Source: Caryophanales bacterium (GTDB taxonomy: Bacteria > Bacillota > Bacilli > Exiguobacteriales > Exiguobacteriaceae). From it: DNA of 64,000 nt. Location: assembly GCA_902363455.1 (NCBI GenBank), contig CABJAC010000005.1, forward strand, positions 1 to 64,000, given 5' to 3'. A model generated the notes under the pieces. The model did no database searches. It saw only the letters and a program-made list of their open reading frames with translations, and was not told the DNA's origin. Shown here in pieces: positions 41,535-49,978 of this stretch (within the stretch, counting starts at the first letter, position 1; every line of letters starts with the position of its first letter). The position numbers were made by a program, and so were the translations under genes.

Positions 41535-42802
41535 AAATATCCGAGTGGATTAACTGTATTAGCCGGTCCTGTCGCACTGTATTGGTATCCACCGACATGT
41601 AACTCAAAATGAAGATGTGGTCCTGTTGAATTACCCGTATTGCCCAAAGTCCCAATGGATTGACCTTGCGAGACGGTTTGACCCGCACGGACAGACAACG
41701 AATTCATATGACCATAAACCGTTGTATAAACTTGACCATCCATAAAATGTGAAATCATGACATGATTTCCATAAGGTCCGCCACTCCCAGCTGTGATGAC
41801 CGTTCCTGATGCAGCTGCACGAATCGCTGATCCGACTTGACCGCTAAAGTCTACGCCATTATGGAACGTATAGCCGTTCGCTCCACTTGCCGGTCCGAAC
41901 CCTTGCGACACACTGCCGGAAGCCGGTCGAATGAATTTAGCTGAACCATTCGGGACACTTACAACAGGGACAGCATCATTTGTTTCATTCTTCGCCTGCG
42001 ACTTCGCCGCTTCTTTTGCTGCACGTGCAGCCGCCGCTTTTTCAGCTGCAGCCTTTTCTGCCGCTGCCTTTGCAGCTGCTTTTGCCGCAGCAATGGCCCG
42101 TTCCTGAGCTTCTAATGTCGCTTGTAATTCTTTTGCATCCAAGAGCTTGGTCGTAAATTTCGTTTTACCTTTGCGTAATTTTTTTAAAGTGGCACTTCGT
42201 TCTTTCATCTGCTTTTTCAACTGCTTTTTTTGAACCAAAAGTACTTGTTTTTCTTTGACACGCTCTTCTTTTTTCGCTACGAGATCACGCTTCATCTCGT
42301 CTAATTTTTTCTGAGTTTCAAGATAGGCAGAAATCATCTTGTCATCCTGCTCAGCAATTTTTTTACCTGCCATGACACGGCTGAACAAATCACCTAGATT
42401 TTTCGATCCGAAAATGACTTCTTCCCATTTGATGGAATTCCCATCATTTTCTTGTAACACCCGTAAACGATCACCTAGTAATTCCTCTTGGCGCTTCAAC
42501 ATTTCTTCATATCGAACAATTTCCGCTTCCATTTCTTTAATGCGAAGACTCAATTGCTCGATTTGTTTATTTTTTTCTGAAATCCGAAAGATGTTCTCAT
42601 TGATTGCAGCATCGATTTTATTGATTTCACGTTGTTCTTTTGAAATTTTAGCTTCTTGTTTTTTGATTGCTTTTTTTAGTTGGCGTTGTTCCGCTGCATT
42701 CTGTGATTTTTTCTCTTTGATCGTCGCAGCATGCCCTGCACTTGGTGCAGCTGACAAAAGTAATGTTCCTAGTAAAACAGTTGAAAGCAATTTTTTCAGC
42801 AT
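41531..42802 (-). CDS. Secreted M23 peptidase with N-terminal coiled coil (PcsB/EnvC-like), copy 1
   Basis: The 423-residue precursor has a signal peptide (MLKKLLSTVLLGTLLLSAAP, cleavage near GHAA), a coiled-coil region of about 190 residues containing the hinge KWEEVIFGSKNLGDLFSRVM, an Ala/Lys-rich linker (AAAKAAAEKAAAEKAAA) and an M23 domain with zinc ligands in FHNGVDFSG and GPHLHFELHVGGY. Such enzymes cleave peptidoglycan cross-bridges, often under FtsEX or similar control. ATG 42802 has GTGAGG 9 bases upstream. It is a paralogue of the next gene, with its own extended -10 promoter and terminator. Confidence 0.9.
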   Translation of the reverse strand: MLKKLLSTVLLGTLLLSAAPSAGHAATIKEKKSQNAAEQRQLKKAIKKQEAKISKEQREINKIDAAINENIFRISEKNKQIEQLSLRIKEMEAEIVRYEEMLKRQEELLGDRLRVLQENDGNSIKWEEVIFGSKNLGDLFSRVMAGKKIAEQDDKMISAYLETQKKLDEMKRDLVAKKEERVKEKQVLLVQKKQLKKQMKERSATLKKLRKGKTKFTTKLLDAKELQATLEAQERAIAAAKAAAKAAAEKAAAEKAAAARAAKEAAKSQAKNETNDAVPVVSVPNGSAKFIRPASGSVSQGFGPASGANGYTFHNGVDFSGQVGSAIRAAASGTVITAGSGGPYGNHVMISHFMDGQVYTTVYGHMNSLSVRAGQTVSQGQSIGTLGNTGNSTGPHLHFELHVGGYQYSATGPANTVNPLGYL

Positions 42803-42875
42803 ATTCAATGTCCTCACTTATGTATGATTTCTTATTTGAAAAGTGCTTAATCCAAAGTAATTCTGTCTGAGATTG

Positions 42876-42884
42876 ATTATAGCA
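42876..42884 (-). promoter_or_regulatory. Extended -10 promoter of M23 copy 1
   Basis: The minus strand reads TGCTATAAT, a perfect extended -10, about 75 bases before the start codon. The -35 region is weak (TTTTAT at 17 bp). The same TGCTATAATCA stands before the paralogue. Confidence 0.7.
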
Positions 42885-42968
42885 CCGTAATCGTTTCAAT
42901 AAAATTTCATTTATATTTCAAGTGAAAGCGTTATTTTGTAATATACCTTTTAAAAACCTGGAAAAGAA

Positions 42969-43003
42969 CAAAAAAAAGAACGATTGCCGTAGCAAGCGTT
43001 CTT
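42969..43003 (-). terminator. Terminator of M23 copy 2
   Basis: AAGAACG-TTGC pairs with GCAA-CGTTCTT around a 4-base loop and is followed by eight T on the minus strand. Confidence 0.85.
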
Positions 43004-43010
43004 CTCCTTT

Positions 43011-44432
43011 TTATAACATCGACATTGGGTTGACCGAATTCGCTGGACCTGAAGCACTGTAGCTGTATCCACCTACATGGATTTCAAAGTGTAAGTGAGG
43101 ACCAGTTGAATTTCCTGTACTTCCGAGTGCGCCGATTTGTTGTCCTTGGCTGACACGTTGACCGGCATGTGCATTTAACGAACTCATATGCGCATACACC
43201 GTTGTGTACGTTTTACCGTCTAATTGATGTGCAATCATAACGTGGTTGCCGTATGGACCACCGCTTGATGCTGTAATGACTGTTCCTGTTGCTGCTGCGA
43301 CAATCGGTGTTCCAACCGGTGCTCCAAAGTCGATCCCATTATGGAATGAATAACCGTTTGACCCGCTTGCTGAACCGTATCCTTGTGTAATCGATCCACT
43401 CGTTGGATGAATGAACAAAGAAGAGGATGATGGTGCTGGAGTCGGTGCTGGTTCAGGCGTTGGTGTTGAAACAGCGGGTGCCGATTGTTTCGTTGACCCT
43501 GTCGAAGCAGACGATTTTTGATTTGCTTTGGCAGCAGCTTTCGCCGCTGCTGCTTCAGCCGCTTGCTGTTGAGACGCTGCTTTTTTAGCTGCCGCTGCTT
43601 GAGCAGCCTGCGCTTCTGCACGTGCTTTCGCTTCACGTGCTGCCTGTGCTTGACGCTCTTTTTCAATTCGTGCTTCACGTTCGCGCGCTGCTTTTTCAGC
43701 CGCGATGGCTTTTTCTTGAGCAATCAAAATTTGTTGAACTTCTTTTGCGTCCATCAACTGTGTTTCAAATTTCTTTTTTTGTTTACGAAGTTCTTTTAAA
43801 CGTTTGTTTCGCTCTTTGATTTGTTTCTCAAGTTCTTGTTGTTGACGTTTCAACTCTTGCTTTTCTGTTACTAATTTAGCTTTTTTATCTTTTAATTCTT
43901 GTTGGGCAGCTGCCAATTTCTTTTGCGTATTTTGGTAATCTGTAATCATTTTATCATCTTGTTGTGAAATCGATTTTCCTGCTAAAACACGACTCACAAG
44001 ATCCCCGACATCTTTTGATCCGAAAATGACTTCTTCCCATTTGATGGAGTTCCCGTCATTTTCCTGCATGACACGAAGACGATCACCCAATAATTTTTCC
44101 TGCTTTTTTAATTTCGCTTTATACTTTTCAATTTGTTTTCCAAGTTCAACAATCTCTGCTTCGGTTGCTTTGATTTGACGGTCTTTTGTTTCAACCGCAA
44201 ACATTTTTTCGTTTAATGCTTCATCTAACCGATTGACTTCTTGTTGAGTTTTAGAGATTTTTTGCCCTTCTTGATTCACTGAAGATTCCAAGTTTTTTTG
44301 TGTATCGGCATTTTCTTTTTGCTTTTGTTCGTTTTTCGTTTTTTGTTCACTTAAATCATCAGCTGCTACGAAATGAGGCGTAGATGAAAGAATAAGTGCG
44401 GAAACAATGAGCGACGCAAACGTTTTTTTCAT
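43011..44432 (-). CDS. Secreted M23 peptidase with N-terminal coiled coil, copy 2
   Basis: This 473-residue precursor has a signal peptide (MKKTFASLIVSALILSSTP, cleavage near VAADD), a long Lys/Gln/Glu coiled coil with KWEEVIFGSKDVGDLVSRVL, an Ala/Gln-rich linker (AAQAAAAKKAASQQQAAEA), a Pro/Ser stretch (TPTPEPAPTPAPSSSS) and an M23 domain with FHNGIDFGAPVG and GPHLHFEIHVGGY. The M23 domain and the hinge are nearly the same as in copy 1, while the linker is longer. It should act outside the cell on peptidoglycan. It has a matching extended -10 promoter and an approximately 110-base leader. Confidence 0.92.
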   Translation of the reverse strand: MKKTFASLIVSALILSSTPHFVAADDLSEQKTKNEQKQKENADTQKNLESSVNQEGQKISKTQQEVNRLDEALNEKMFAVETKDRQIKATEAEIVELGKQIEKYKAKLKKQEKLLGDRLRVMQENDGNSIKWEEVIFGSKDVGDLVSRVLAGKSISQQDDKMITDYQNTQKKLAAAQQELKDKKAKLVTEKQELKRQQQELEKQIKERNKRLKELRKQKKKFETQLMDAKEVQQILIAQEKAIAAEKAAREREARIEKERQAQAAREAKARAEAQAAQAAAAKKAASQQQAAEAAAAKAAAKANQKSSASTGSTKQSAPAVSTPTPEPAPTPAPSSSSLFIHPTSGSITQGYGSASGSNGYSFHNGIDFGAPVGTPIVAAATGTVITASSGGPYGNHVMIAHQLDGKTYTTVYAHMSSLNAHAGQRVSQGQQIGALGSTGNSTGPHLHFEIHVGGYSYSASGPANSVNPMSML

Positions 44433-44550
44433 GTAGTATTCCCTCTTTTTCTGTGTAGTTTATATAAGTACTTTGTATGGTTGATGTAAGTATTCCGTTA
44501 GTTTTATTTAAATTTCATAATAGTTTTTAGAAATTGTAAGAACGTTTTTG

Positions 44551-44559
44551 ATTATAGCA
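44551..44559 (-). promoter_or_regulatory. Extended -10 promoter of M23 copy 2
   Basis: The minus strand reads TGCTATAAT, identical to the element before copy 1, with an AT-rich region upstream. Transcription from here would leave a leader of roughly 110 bases. Confidence 0.7.
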
Positions 44560-44709
44560 TTCATTTTTGCTCTATTATATTTCAGTGAGATGTCATTTAT
44601 GATAAGTTATTTTTTCGCCTGATGGAAAAGCTGCACACAGGTCTTTCCGATTGCGTGTTGTGGAAGAGTTTGACACACTAAGACTATCGAAGTAAAGGAG
44701 GAACTGTTT

Positions 44710-45120
44710 ATGCATTTGGATCATACCGGCATAGCCGTTCGTGATATGCAAGAAGCCATCACATTTTATACGACCGTTTTAGGCGGAACCTTGGTTCGTG
44801 AGTACAGTAATCCGACTCCCGGGGTCGCCTCTAATATCGCAGTCATTGCCTTTGAAGAAGAAGCACATATCGAGTTATTAACACCAACAAGCCCTGAAAG
44901 CCCGATTGCCCGTTTTTTAAAACAACGGGGCAAAGGTGTCCACCATATTGCTTATCGCGTCGATGATTTAGATCAAGCCATTCTGGAAGCAAAAGAACGT
45001 GGGATTACATTTTTAGAAGATACGTACCGCAAAACTCCGCTCGGTCGACGATTAATCTATATGGATCCCCGTCACTCTCATGGGGTCATCACAGAACTCT
45101 GTGATTATCCAGAAAACTAA
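44710..45120 (+). CDS. VOC family protein, methylmalonyl-CoA epimerase-like
   Basis: The 136-residue vicinal-oxygen-chelate protein has paired beta-alpha-beta-beta-beta modules: LDHTGIAVRDMQEAITFYTT with the first metal His, IELLTP, GVHHIAYRVDDLDQAI with another His, and a last Glu in GVITELCDY. The spacing is that of methylmalonyl-CoA epimerase, but no mutase or carboxylase genes are near, so the substrate is open (glyoxalase-like roles are possible). AAAGGAGG precedes the ATG. Single-gene unit with its own terminator. Confidence 0.85.
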   Translation: MHLDHTGIAVRDMQEAITFYTTVLGGTLVREYSNPTPGVASNIAVIAFEEEAHIELLTPTSPESPIARFLKQRGKGVHHIAYRVDDLDQAILEAKERGITFLEDTYRKTPLGRRLIYMDPRHSHGVITELCDYPEN

Positions 45121-45165
45121 AAAAATGAGTATTCGTTGACTTTAGGTCAACGAATACTCATTTTT
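45121..45165. terminator. Bidirectional terminator
   Basis: A 20-bp perfect stem, AAAAATGAGTATTCGTTGAC with its complement, has a 5-base loop and lies directly after the VOC gene and before the converging DJ-1 gene. Confidence 0.93.
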
Positions 45166-45176
45166 ACTTAAAACTG

Positions 45177-45689
45177 TTACACCAATTTTGCTAGCATTTC
45201 ACGGTTAAATGCCGGGATATCATCCGGTTGACGGCTTGAAACGAAGTTGTCATCGACAACCACTTCATTGTCTTCGTACGTCACACCCGCATTCTCTAAA
45301 TCAATTCGAATTGATTTATATCCTGTCATTTTACGGCCCTTAACGATTTTTGCATTGATCATCAATTGCGGTCCATGACAAATCGAGAAGATTGGTTTTT
45401 TAGATGAATCGAATTCTTCTGTAAATGTCACAAAACGATCGTCTTCACGGAGTAAGTCCGGTGAAAAACCACCTGGAATCAATAATGCGTCAAAGTCTGA
45501 AGAAGAAGTCTCATCAATTGTTACATCGACTGTGACTTTTGCTTCCTCTTGTTTTCCGACTAATTCTGTACCTTTTTCTGTTCCGATGACTGTCACTTCA
45601 TGACCCGCTTCTTTTAACGCATCGACAGGTCCGGTAAACTCTACATCTTCAAAATGATCGGCAAGCACAACTGCTACTTTTTTACCCAT
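45177..45689 (-). CDS. DJ-1/PfpI family protein (type 1 glutamine amidotransferase-like)
   Basis: The 170-residue cytosolic protein has the PfpI layout: VAVVLADHFEDVEFTGPVDA with a conserved Glu, LLIPGGFSPD, and the nucleophile Cys104-His105 in FSICHGPQ. Members (YhbO, YraA) repair glycated or oxidised proteins or act as stress proteases. MGKK at 45689 is preferred as start because GGGGGA lies 8 bases upstream; another ATG three codons earlier is too close to it. It is third in a unit with ohr and a small charged protein. Confidence 0.92.
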   Translation of the reverse strand: MGKKVAVVLADHFEDVEFTGPVDALKEAGHEVTVIGTEKGTELVGKQEEAKVTVDVTIDETSSSDFDALLIPGGFSPDLLREDDRFVTFTEEFDSSKKPIFSICHGPQLMINAKIVKGRKMTGYKSIRIDLENAGVTYEDNEVVVDDNFVSSRQPDDIPAFNREMLAKLV

Positions 45690-45718
45690 TTCGTTCATCC
45701 CCCAAATAAAAGTTTACA

Positions 45719-45889
45719 TTACTTATCGAATCCTCGATCTCTTGATGAGACCGGATCATCCGGCATCTGATCTTTTCCTTTTAAAACTTCTTTTTGCTGT
45801 TCGGGTGAAAGCTCAAGTTCCTTGTCCGTCAAACGCTTTCGTTCATCTTCAAACTTTTCGTTTGGTCGATCCGTTCCTTTTGGAGCCAT
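45719..45889 (-). CDS. Small highly charged protein
   Basis: The 56-residue product (MAPKGTDRPNEKFEDERKRL and onward) is almost entirely hydrophilic, rich in Lys, Glu, Asp and Arg, and probably disordered. ATG 45889 has GGGAGGA 8 bases upstream. It lies 27 bases after ohr and 29 bases before the DJ-1 gene. It resembles short stress-induced proteins in composition only. Confidence 0.65.
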   Translation of the reverse strand: MAPKGTDRPNEKFEDERKRLTDKELELSPEQQKEVLKGKDQMPDDPVSSRDRGFDK

Positions 45890-45916
45890 CTTGCTTTCCT
45901 CCCTCTTCAAAAAAAA

Positions 45917-46357
45917 TCAGTTGTCTAAGGAATCTACTACTTTTACCGACAAATCAACATCGATGTTGCCGCGCGTTGCTTTTGAATACGGGCAGAATTG
46001 GTGTGTTTTCTCGAGTAAATCCTTTGCTTCTTCTTCTGTCACACCCACTACTTCGACAACAAGTTTAGCAGCAATTTTAACACCGCCTGCTTCTTCGTCT
46101 TCCAGTAAGCTGACTTCAGAATTGGTACGTGTCTCGACTCGTTTTTTATCTTGGCGGGCCATCAGGTTGAATGCCCCATCAAAGCAAGCAGCGTATCCTG
46201 CTGCGAATAATTGTTCTGGATTTGAAGTAGGAATCCCTTCTTTGCCTTTCGTACCCGGCATGACAAGATCTAAATTAATTACGTTATCATCAGAGGCGAC
46301 CTTTCCATCGCGTCCCCCTACTGCTGTTGCACGTGAAGTAAGAATTGTTTTCGTCAT
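45917..46357 (-). CDS. Organic hydroperoxide resistance protein, Ohr/OsmC family
   Basis: Ohr is a thiol peroxidase that reduces organic hydroperoxides with lipoyl-linked electrons. The 146-residue protein has the peroxidatic Cys58 in GYAACFDGAF, the resolving Cys in CPYSKATRGNIDV, an early Arg in GGRDGKV and the NPEQLFAAG signature. It is first in the unit ohr, small charged protein, DJ-1, consistent with an oxidative-stress operon. No OhrR regulator gene is adjacent. Confidence 0.94.
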   Translation of the reverse strand: MTKTILTSRATAVGGRDGKVASDDNVINLDLVMPGTKGKEGIPTSNPEQLFAAGYAACFDGAFNLMARQDKKRVETRTNSEVSLLEDEEAGGVKIAAKLVVEVVGVTEEEAKDLLEKTHQFCPYSKATRGNIDVDLSVKVVDSLDN

Positions 46358-46462
46358 GAATAAGAACCCCTTTATCCGCTAATTTTAGTAGCTTGTTTCG
46401 GCCACATAAACTGTATTACCACTGTCATGAGAATAATAAACAATGAGAGAGCTCTTTCTAAC

Positions 46463-46490
46463 AAAAAAAGACCACACCGAAGTGTAGTCC
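46463..46490 (-). terminator. Terminator of the CorC/CNNM gene
   Basis: GGACTACAC pairs with GTGTGGTC across a short TTCG-type loop and is followed by seven T on the minus strand, 13 bases past the stop codon. Confidence 0.85.
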
Positions 46491-46502
46491 TGTTCCTTAC
46501 AT

Positions 46503-47888
46503 TCAAACGATTTCTTCAGTAACGGGTTCTTTTTCAGGTAACTGCAAGTAAATTGATTTGACCTGATGGTTGTCGACTTCCATCACTTTGACCGTATGAT
46601 TTTTATAGCGGAATTCTTGTCCACTCGATACTTCCGTATCTTGTGCCATCACCCAGCCACCAATCGTATCGATATCTTCTTCTTCAATCCCGAGATTAAA
46701 GCGTTCGTTCAAATCATCAATTAAGACACGACCTGAAATCCGATATAACCGTTCATGAATCTGTTCGATATCTGCTTTTTCATCTTTATCAAACTCGTCC
46801 CGGATTTCACCGACGATTTCTTCCAAAATGTCTTCCATCGTGATGACACCGGCTGTCCCACCATACTCATCGATGACAAGAGCCATCGGTGTGCGTTCGA
46901 CTTGCATCTTCAGCATCGCATCTTGCAATGGAGAGTATTCCGAGACAATCGGAAGGTTGTGAACATAATAGCTCAATGCCTTACCTTTGTTCGCCATATG
47001 ATCCGTAAACAACTGTTTCGCGTTGATGAATCCTAAGATTTTATCTTTGTCGCCCTCTTCCGCAACCGGATAACGGGTGAACTGGTATTCTTCTACCAAG
47101 GCAATGATGTCCTGCATCGTGGCATCATTTGAAATAGTAATTAAATCCGTCCGCGGCAACATGATATCTTTCGCAATCCGTTCATCAAACGAAAAGATAT
47201 TTTGCATGTAAGACAACTCGGTTTGATTGATTTCACCACTCTTGTAGCTTTGGGTCATGATGATTTTAATCTCTTCTTCCGAGTGGGCATCTTCATGTCC
47301 GACCGGTTCGACACCAAACAAGCGCAAGAAAACTCGAGCGGATCCGTTGAGTAGCCAAATGACAGGTTTCATCACTTTTCCGAACCAGTAGAGCGGTGGT
47401 GCAAGGAGCATCGTAATGGCTTCTGTTTTTTGAATCGCCAATGATTTTGGTGCAAGTTCGCCAAGAACGACATGTAAAAACGTGACGACAGAAAAAGCTA
47501 ACGTAAAGGATACAACGGTCGAAACGGATTCCGGAAGGGCAATCTCTTTAAATACCATCGCGAGAATAGCTCCCACCGTCGACTCTCCCAACCATCCCAG
47601 TCCAAGCGCCGTTACGGTAATACCCAACTGACATGCAGATAAATAATAATCCAGATTTTCCAATAACTTTTTAGCTGTTTTGGCGGTTTTACTGCCCTCT
47701 GTAATCAATTGATCGATTCGGGACATTCTCATTTTGACAACTGAAAATTCTGCTGCGACAAAAAAGGCAGTCAATACGATTAAGAGTGCAATAATCAAAA
47801 GCCGAATGATAATCGTTGTTGTATCAAATGTTTCCACTGCATGTGTACTGTCCAATCGTTTCCCCAAACTAAGGGGATTCACCTCCAT
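46503..47888 (-). CDS. CNNM/CorC family transporter with CBS domains (hemolysin C-like)
   Basis: The 461-residue membrane protein has a CNNM membrane domain with four helices (about residues 28-200), a pair of CBS domains (IMLPRTDLITISNDATMQDII, then a second one with MALVIDEYGGTAGVITMEDI) and a C-terminal CorC_HlyC domain (LYRISGRVLIDDLNERF, IGGWVM). Such proteins are linked to Mg2+ export or homeostasis. The start is uncertain: ATG 47888 has no upstream site, while GGAGGTG at 47885-47879 could serve TTG 47867. Confidence 0.92.
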   Translation of the reverse strand: MEVNPLSLGKRLDSTHAVETFDTTTIIIRLLIIALLIVLTAFFVAAEFSVVKMRMSRIDQLITEGSKTAKTAKKLLENLDYYLSACQLGITVTALGLGWLGESTVGAILAMVFKEIALPESVSTVVSFTLAFSVVTFLHVVLGELAPKSLAIQKTEAITMLLAPPLYWFGKVMKPVIWLLNGSARVFLRLFGVEPVGHEDAHSEEEIKIIMTQSYKSGEINQTELSYMQNIFSFDERIAKDIMLPRTDLITISNDATMQDIIALVEEYQFTRYPVAEEGDKDKILGFINAKQLFTDHMANKGKALSYYVHNLPIVSEYSPLQDAMLKMQVERTPMALVIDEYGGTAGVITMEDILEEIVGEIRDEFDKDEKADIEQIHERLYRISGRVLIDDLNERFNLGIEEEDIDTIGGWVMAQDTEVSSGQEFRYKNHTVKVMEVDNHQVKSIYLQLPEKEPVTEEIV

Positions 47889-47925
47889 TTAATTAAGCCG
47901 ACGCTTGAGGCACCGGTCTCTTCCA

Positions 47926-47959
47926 TCAAAAAGAAGCTTGTTTTAGGGAACAAGCTTCT
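47926..47959 (-). terminator. Terminator of the DUF456 gene
   Basis: AGAAGCTTGTT pairs with AACAAGCTTCT around a 6-base loop, followed by TTTTT on the minus strand. Confidence 0.85.
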
Positions 47960-48030
47960 CTACTTTTTCATATTCATACTATAACGGAACTCTCACAAAA
48001 TGTGTACTTGCAGACAATGCTTCTTTTTGA

Positions 48031-48513
48031 TCAGACGACATACATGATAAAAACAACAATCATCAAGAGCATGGCAATCCCTTTGAGAAGAGCGCTTGAA
48101 AGAATACCAAGCACCGTTCCGATTCCGATAGAAACGGACTCTTTCCACGTCTTTTTACTAATGATTTTTTCAGTCAAAATGGCGAATACAAATGGGAAAA
48201 TCAATAATCCGATTCCGGGAAGGATAAATGGTCCTGTAATCAAACCGACAGTCGTCGCGATTTTGGCAGCCTGTGAGCCGCCTCGCCGATCGACGGTATA
48301 AGAACTTACCAAATAATCCAGTGTAAACAACAAGACGATAAAGATTGCTTGAATGATCCAGAAACTGACAGTCAACTCAGTAAAACCGAATCCGAATCCA
48401 TAAATCAAAAATCCGATGACGAGTAACGGTGCACTTGGAATGACAGGATAAACAAGTCCTGCGAACGCAGCTAAAAAACAAATTGCAATCAAACTCCATA
48501 ATATGATGGTCAT
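48031..48513 (-). CDS. DUF456 membrane protein
   Basis: A 160-residue protein with four or five hydrophobic segments and glycine-rich loops: GLVYPVIPSAPLLVIGFLIY and GLITGPFILPGIGLLIFPFV are typical of DUF456, where paired G-x-x-x-P motifs recur. It sits in the membrane and its function is unknown. AGGAGA precedes the ATG; its own terminator lies downstream. Confidence 0.85.
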   Translation of the reverse strand: MTIILWSLIAICFLAAFAGLVYPVIPSAPLLVIGFLIYGFGFGFTELTVSFWIIQAIFIVLLFTLDYLVSSYTVDRRGGSQAAKIATTVGLITGPFILPGIGLLIFPFVFAILTEKIISKKTWKESVSIGIGTVLGILSSALLKGIAMLLMIVVFIMYVV

Positions 48514-48576
48514 GCCAATCTCCTACTTTCTAGTGTTCTTTCTTCTCTTGATTACGTTAAAACGTTCCAAGAGGTT

Positions 48577-49782
48577 TCATGAAAGTGCCCTCCTCTGAGC
48601 CTGTTCCAAATGCTTCCGATCCCACTCGTTCAGTCCGGACCAGTCGATTTCCGAACAAACAAACGGAACGAACCGGTCAATGCTTGCCTTGTGTTCCGGT
48701 AACGCATTCCGCTTCATGATTTCGAGCGATTCAAGCATCGTGGCAAGGACTGAGATATCTTCCTCGCCGTAATGCCGGAGTTGATAAAACGTCAAATACA
48801 ACAGTTCAGAAAATGAGAGCCGCTTGACCGTAACAGAACCTTCCCCCTTTACTAGAAGATTACCATCTGGAAGCACGGCGTAACGTCTGAATAAGTCACC
48901 GATTTGCCGCATCGCATGGCGCGCCGTATTCGGATCATTGATACCGGGTGAAATCGCCCGAAGCGCTACTTCTGACAGCTTTTGAATCACAAATGGGAAA
49001 TCTTGTTCTGCTGAACGCGTCGGTCCGATGAGAATCCCTTGCTCCACATCCTCTTGTTCGGCACTGCCAATCCGTTGCCCTTGCGTGATGTAGCTTCCAA
49101 TCGCCACATCAATGGCGACATGCCCACCTGATTTCATTAATAATTCGGAGTCAATGGCCTGTAAATAACCGGTTTGCGAAGCCGTGAGATTAAACGAATA
49201 ATCCGTCTGCTTATCCGGTAACAATTGGTGTTGCTCCTCTTCCACCGCTTTGATTTGCTCGTCAATCAGCGTACATCCTTCTTCATGTAAACGATCAAGT
49301 AAGGTCGTAACGCGGATCGATTGACTGACGATATGGATGAACGCAACAAACGCGATGACGGCGATCAAGACGACGATCACTGCGACGGCAGAAGCAACGA
49401 CGCTGTCTTTCAACGACGGACGCATGAAAAACAGCATCGTGATCGAATAGGTGACGGTCCCGATAAAAATTCCAAAGATGTGTTGCACTTGCCGGTTCTC
49501 AATGAAATTCGGTAACGTCCGGGGTGAAAATTGGGATGAATAGGTCGTCAGGACGACTAAAATCGTCGAGAACGTGAATGTCATCATCGTCAGCAATCCC
49601 GTAAATACAGCGCTGTGGATAGTTTGTGCCAGCCCGAGTGTCGTTTTCCAATCCTTCGGGAACAACTCTTTTGCGTATAAATCGACGACCAGAACCATCG
49701 CTGTCAAAAACGCTCCCCCTACACCATACAGGAGAGGCCACCACCAATTTGTCTCTCGATACAATAACTTCAACTTCTGCAT
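48577..49782 (-). CDS. DUF2254 family membrane protein
   Basis: The 401-residue protein has four N-terminal helices (about residues 15-160) and a C-terminal cytoplasmic domain of about 230 residues containing ALRAISPGINDPNTARHAMRQIG, the invariant DUF2254 signature, and FTFSTILVVLTTYSSQFSPR between helices 2 and 3. Function unknown; the topology is channel-like. The start MQKLKLLYRETN is compatible with the family. No partner gene is evident. Confidence 0.87.
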   Translation of the reverse strand: MQKLKLLYRETNWWWPLLYGVGGAFLTAMVLVVDLYAKELFPKDWKTTLGLAQTIHSAVFTGLLTMMTFTFSTILVVLTTYSSQFSPRTLPNFIENRQVQHIFGIFIGTVTYSITMLFFMRPSLKDSVVASAVAVIVVLIAVIAFVAFIHIVSQSIRVTTLLDRLHEEGCTLIDEQIKAVEEEQHQLLPDKQTDYSFNLTASQTGYLQAIDSELLMKSGGHVAIDVAIGSYITQGQRIGSAEQEDVEQGILIGPTRSAEQDFPFVIQKLSEVALRAISPGINDPNTARHAMRQIGDLFRRYAVLPDGNLLVKGEGSVTVKRLSFSELLYLTFYQLRHYGEEDISVLATMLESLEIMKRNALPEHKASIDRFVPFVCSEIDWSGLNEWDRKHLEQAQRRALS

Positions 49783-49978
49783 GCTTCAATCACTCCACTC
49801 TTAAATATACCGCTATATTTTTTAATTCCTGTTTCTTCATCTAGTAAAACGTGTTCAATTTATCTTTTTAAAACTTGCCGAGTCAATTCATTTTGTGAAA
49901 GTGTAAGTTTGTGTTTTACTTCTCCACATAACGTGAATAACTTAACTGTTATCAAAAACGAATTGGAGATGAATATCC

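Noticed and set aside
42920..42936. cre-like TGAAAGCGTTATTT near M23 copy 1
   Set aside because: The last bases of the consensus do not match, and a wall hydrolase is not an expected catabolite-repression target.
43235..43723. 162-codon minus-strand frame within M23 copy 2
   Set aside because: A shadow of the Ala/Gln/Lys-rich linker, giving only a Lys/Gln/Arg/His-rich sequence.
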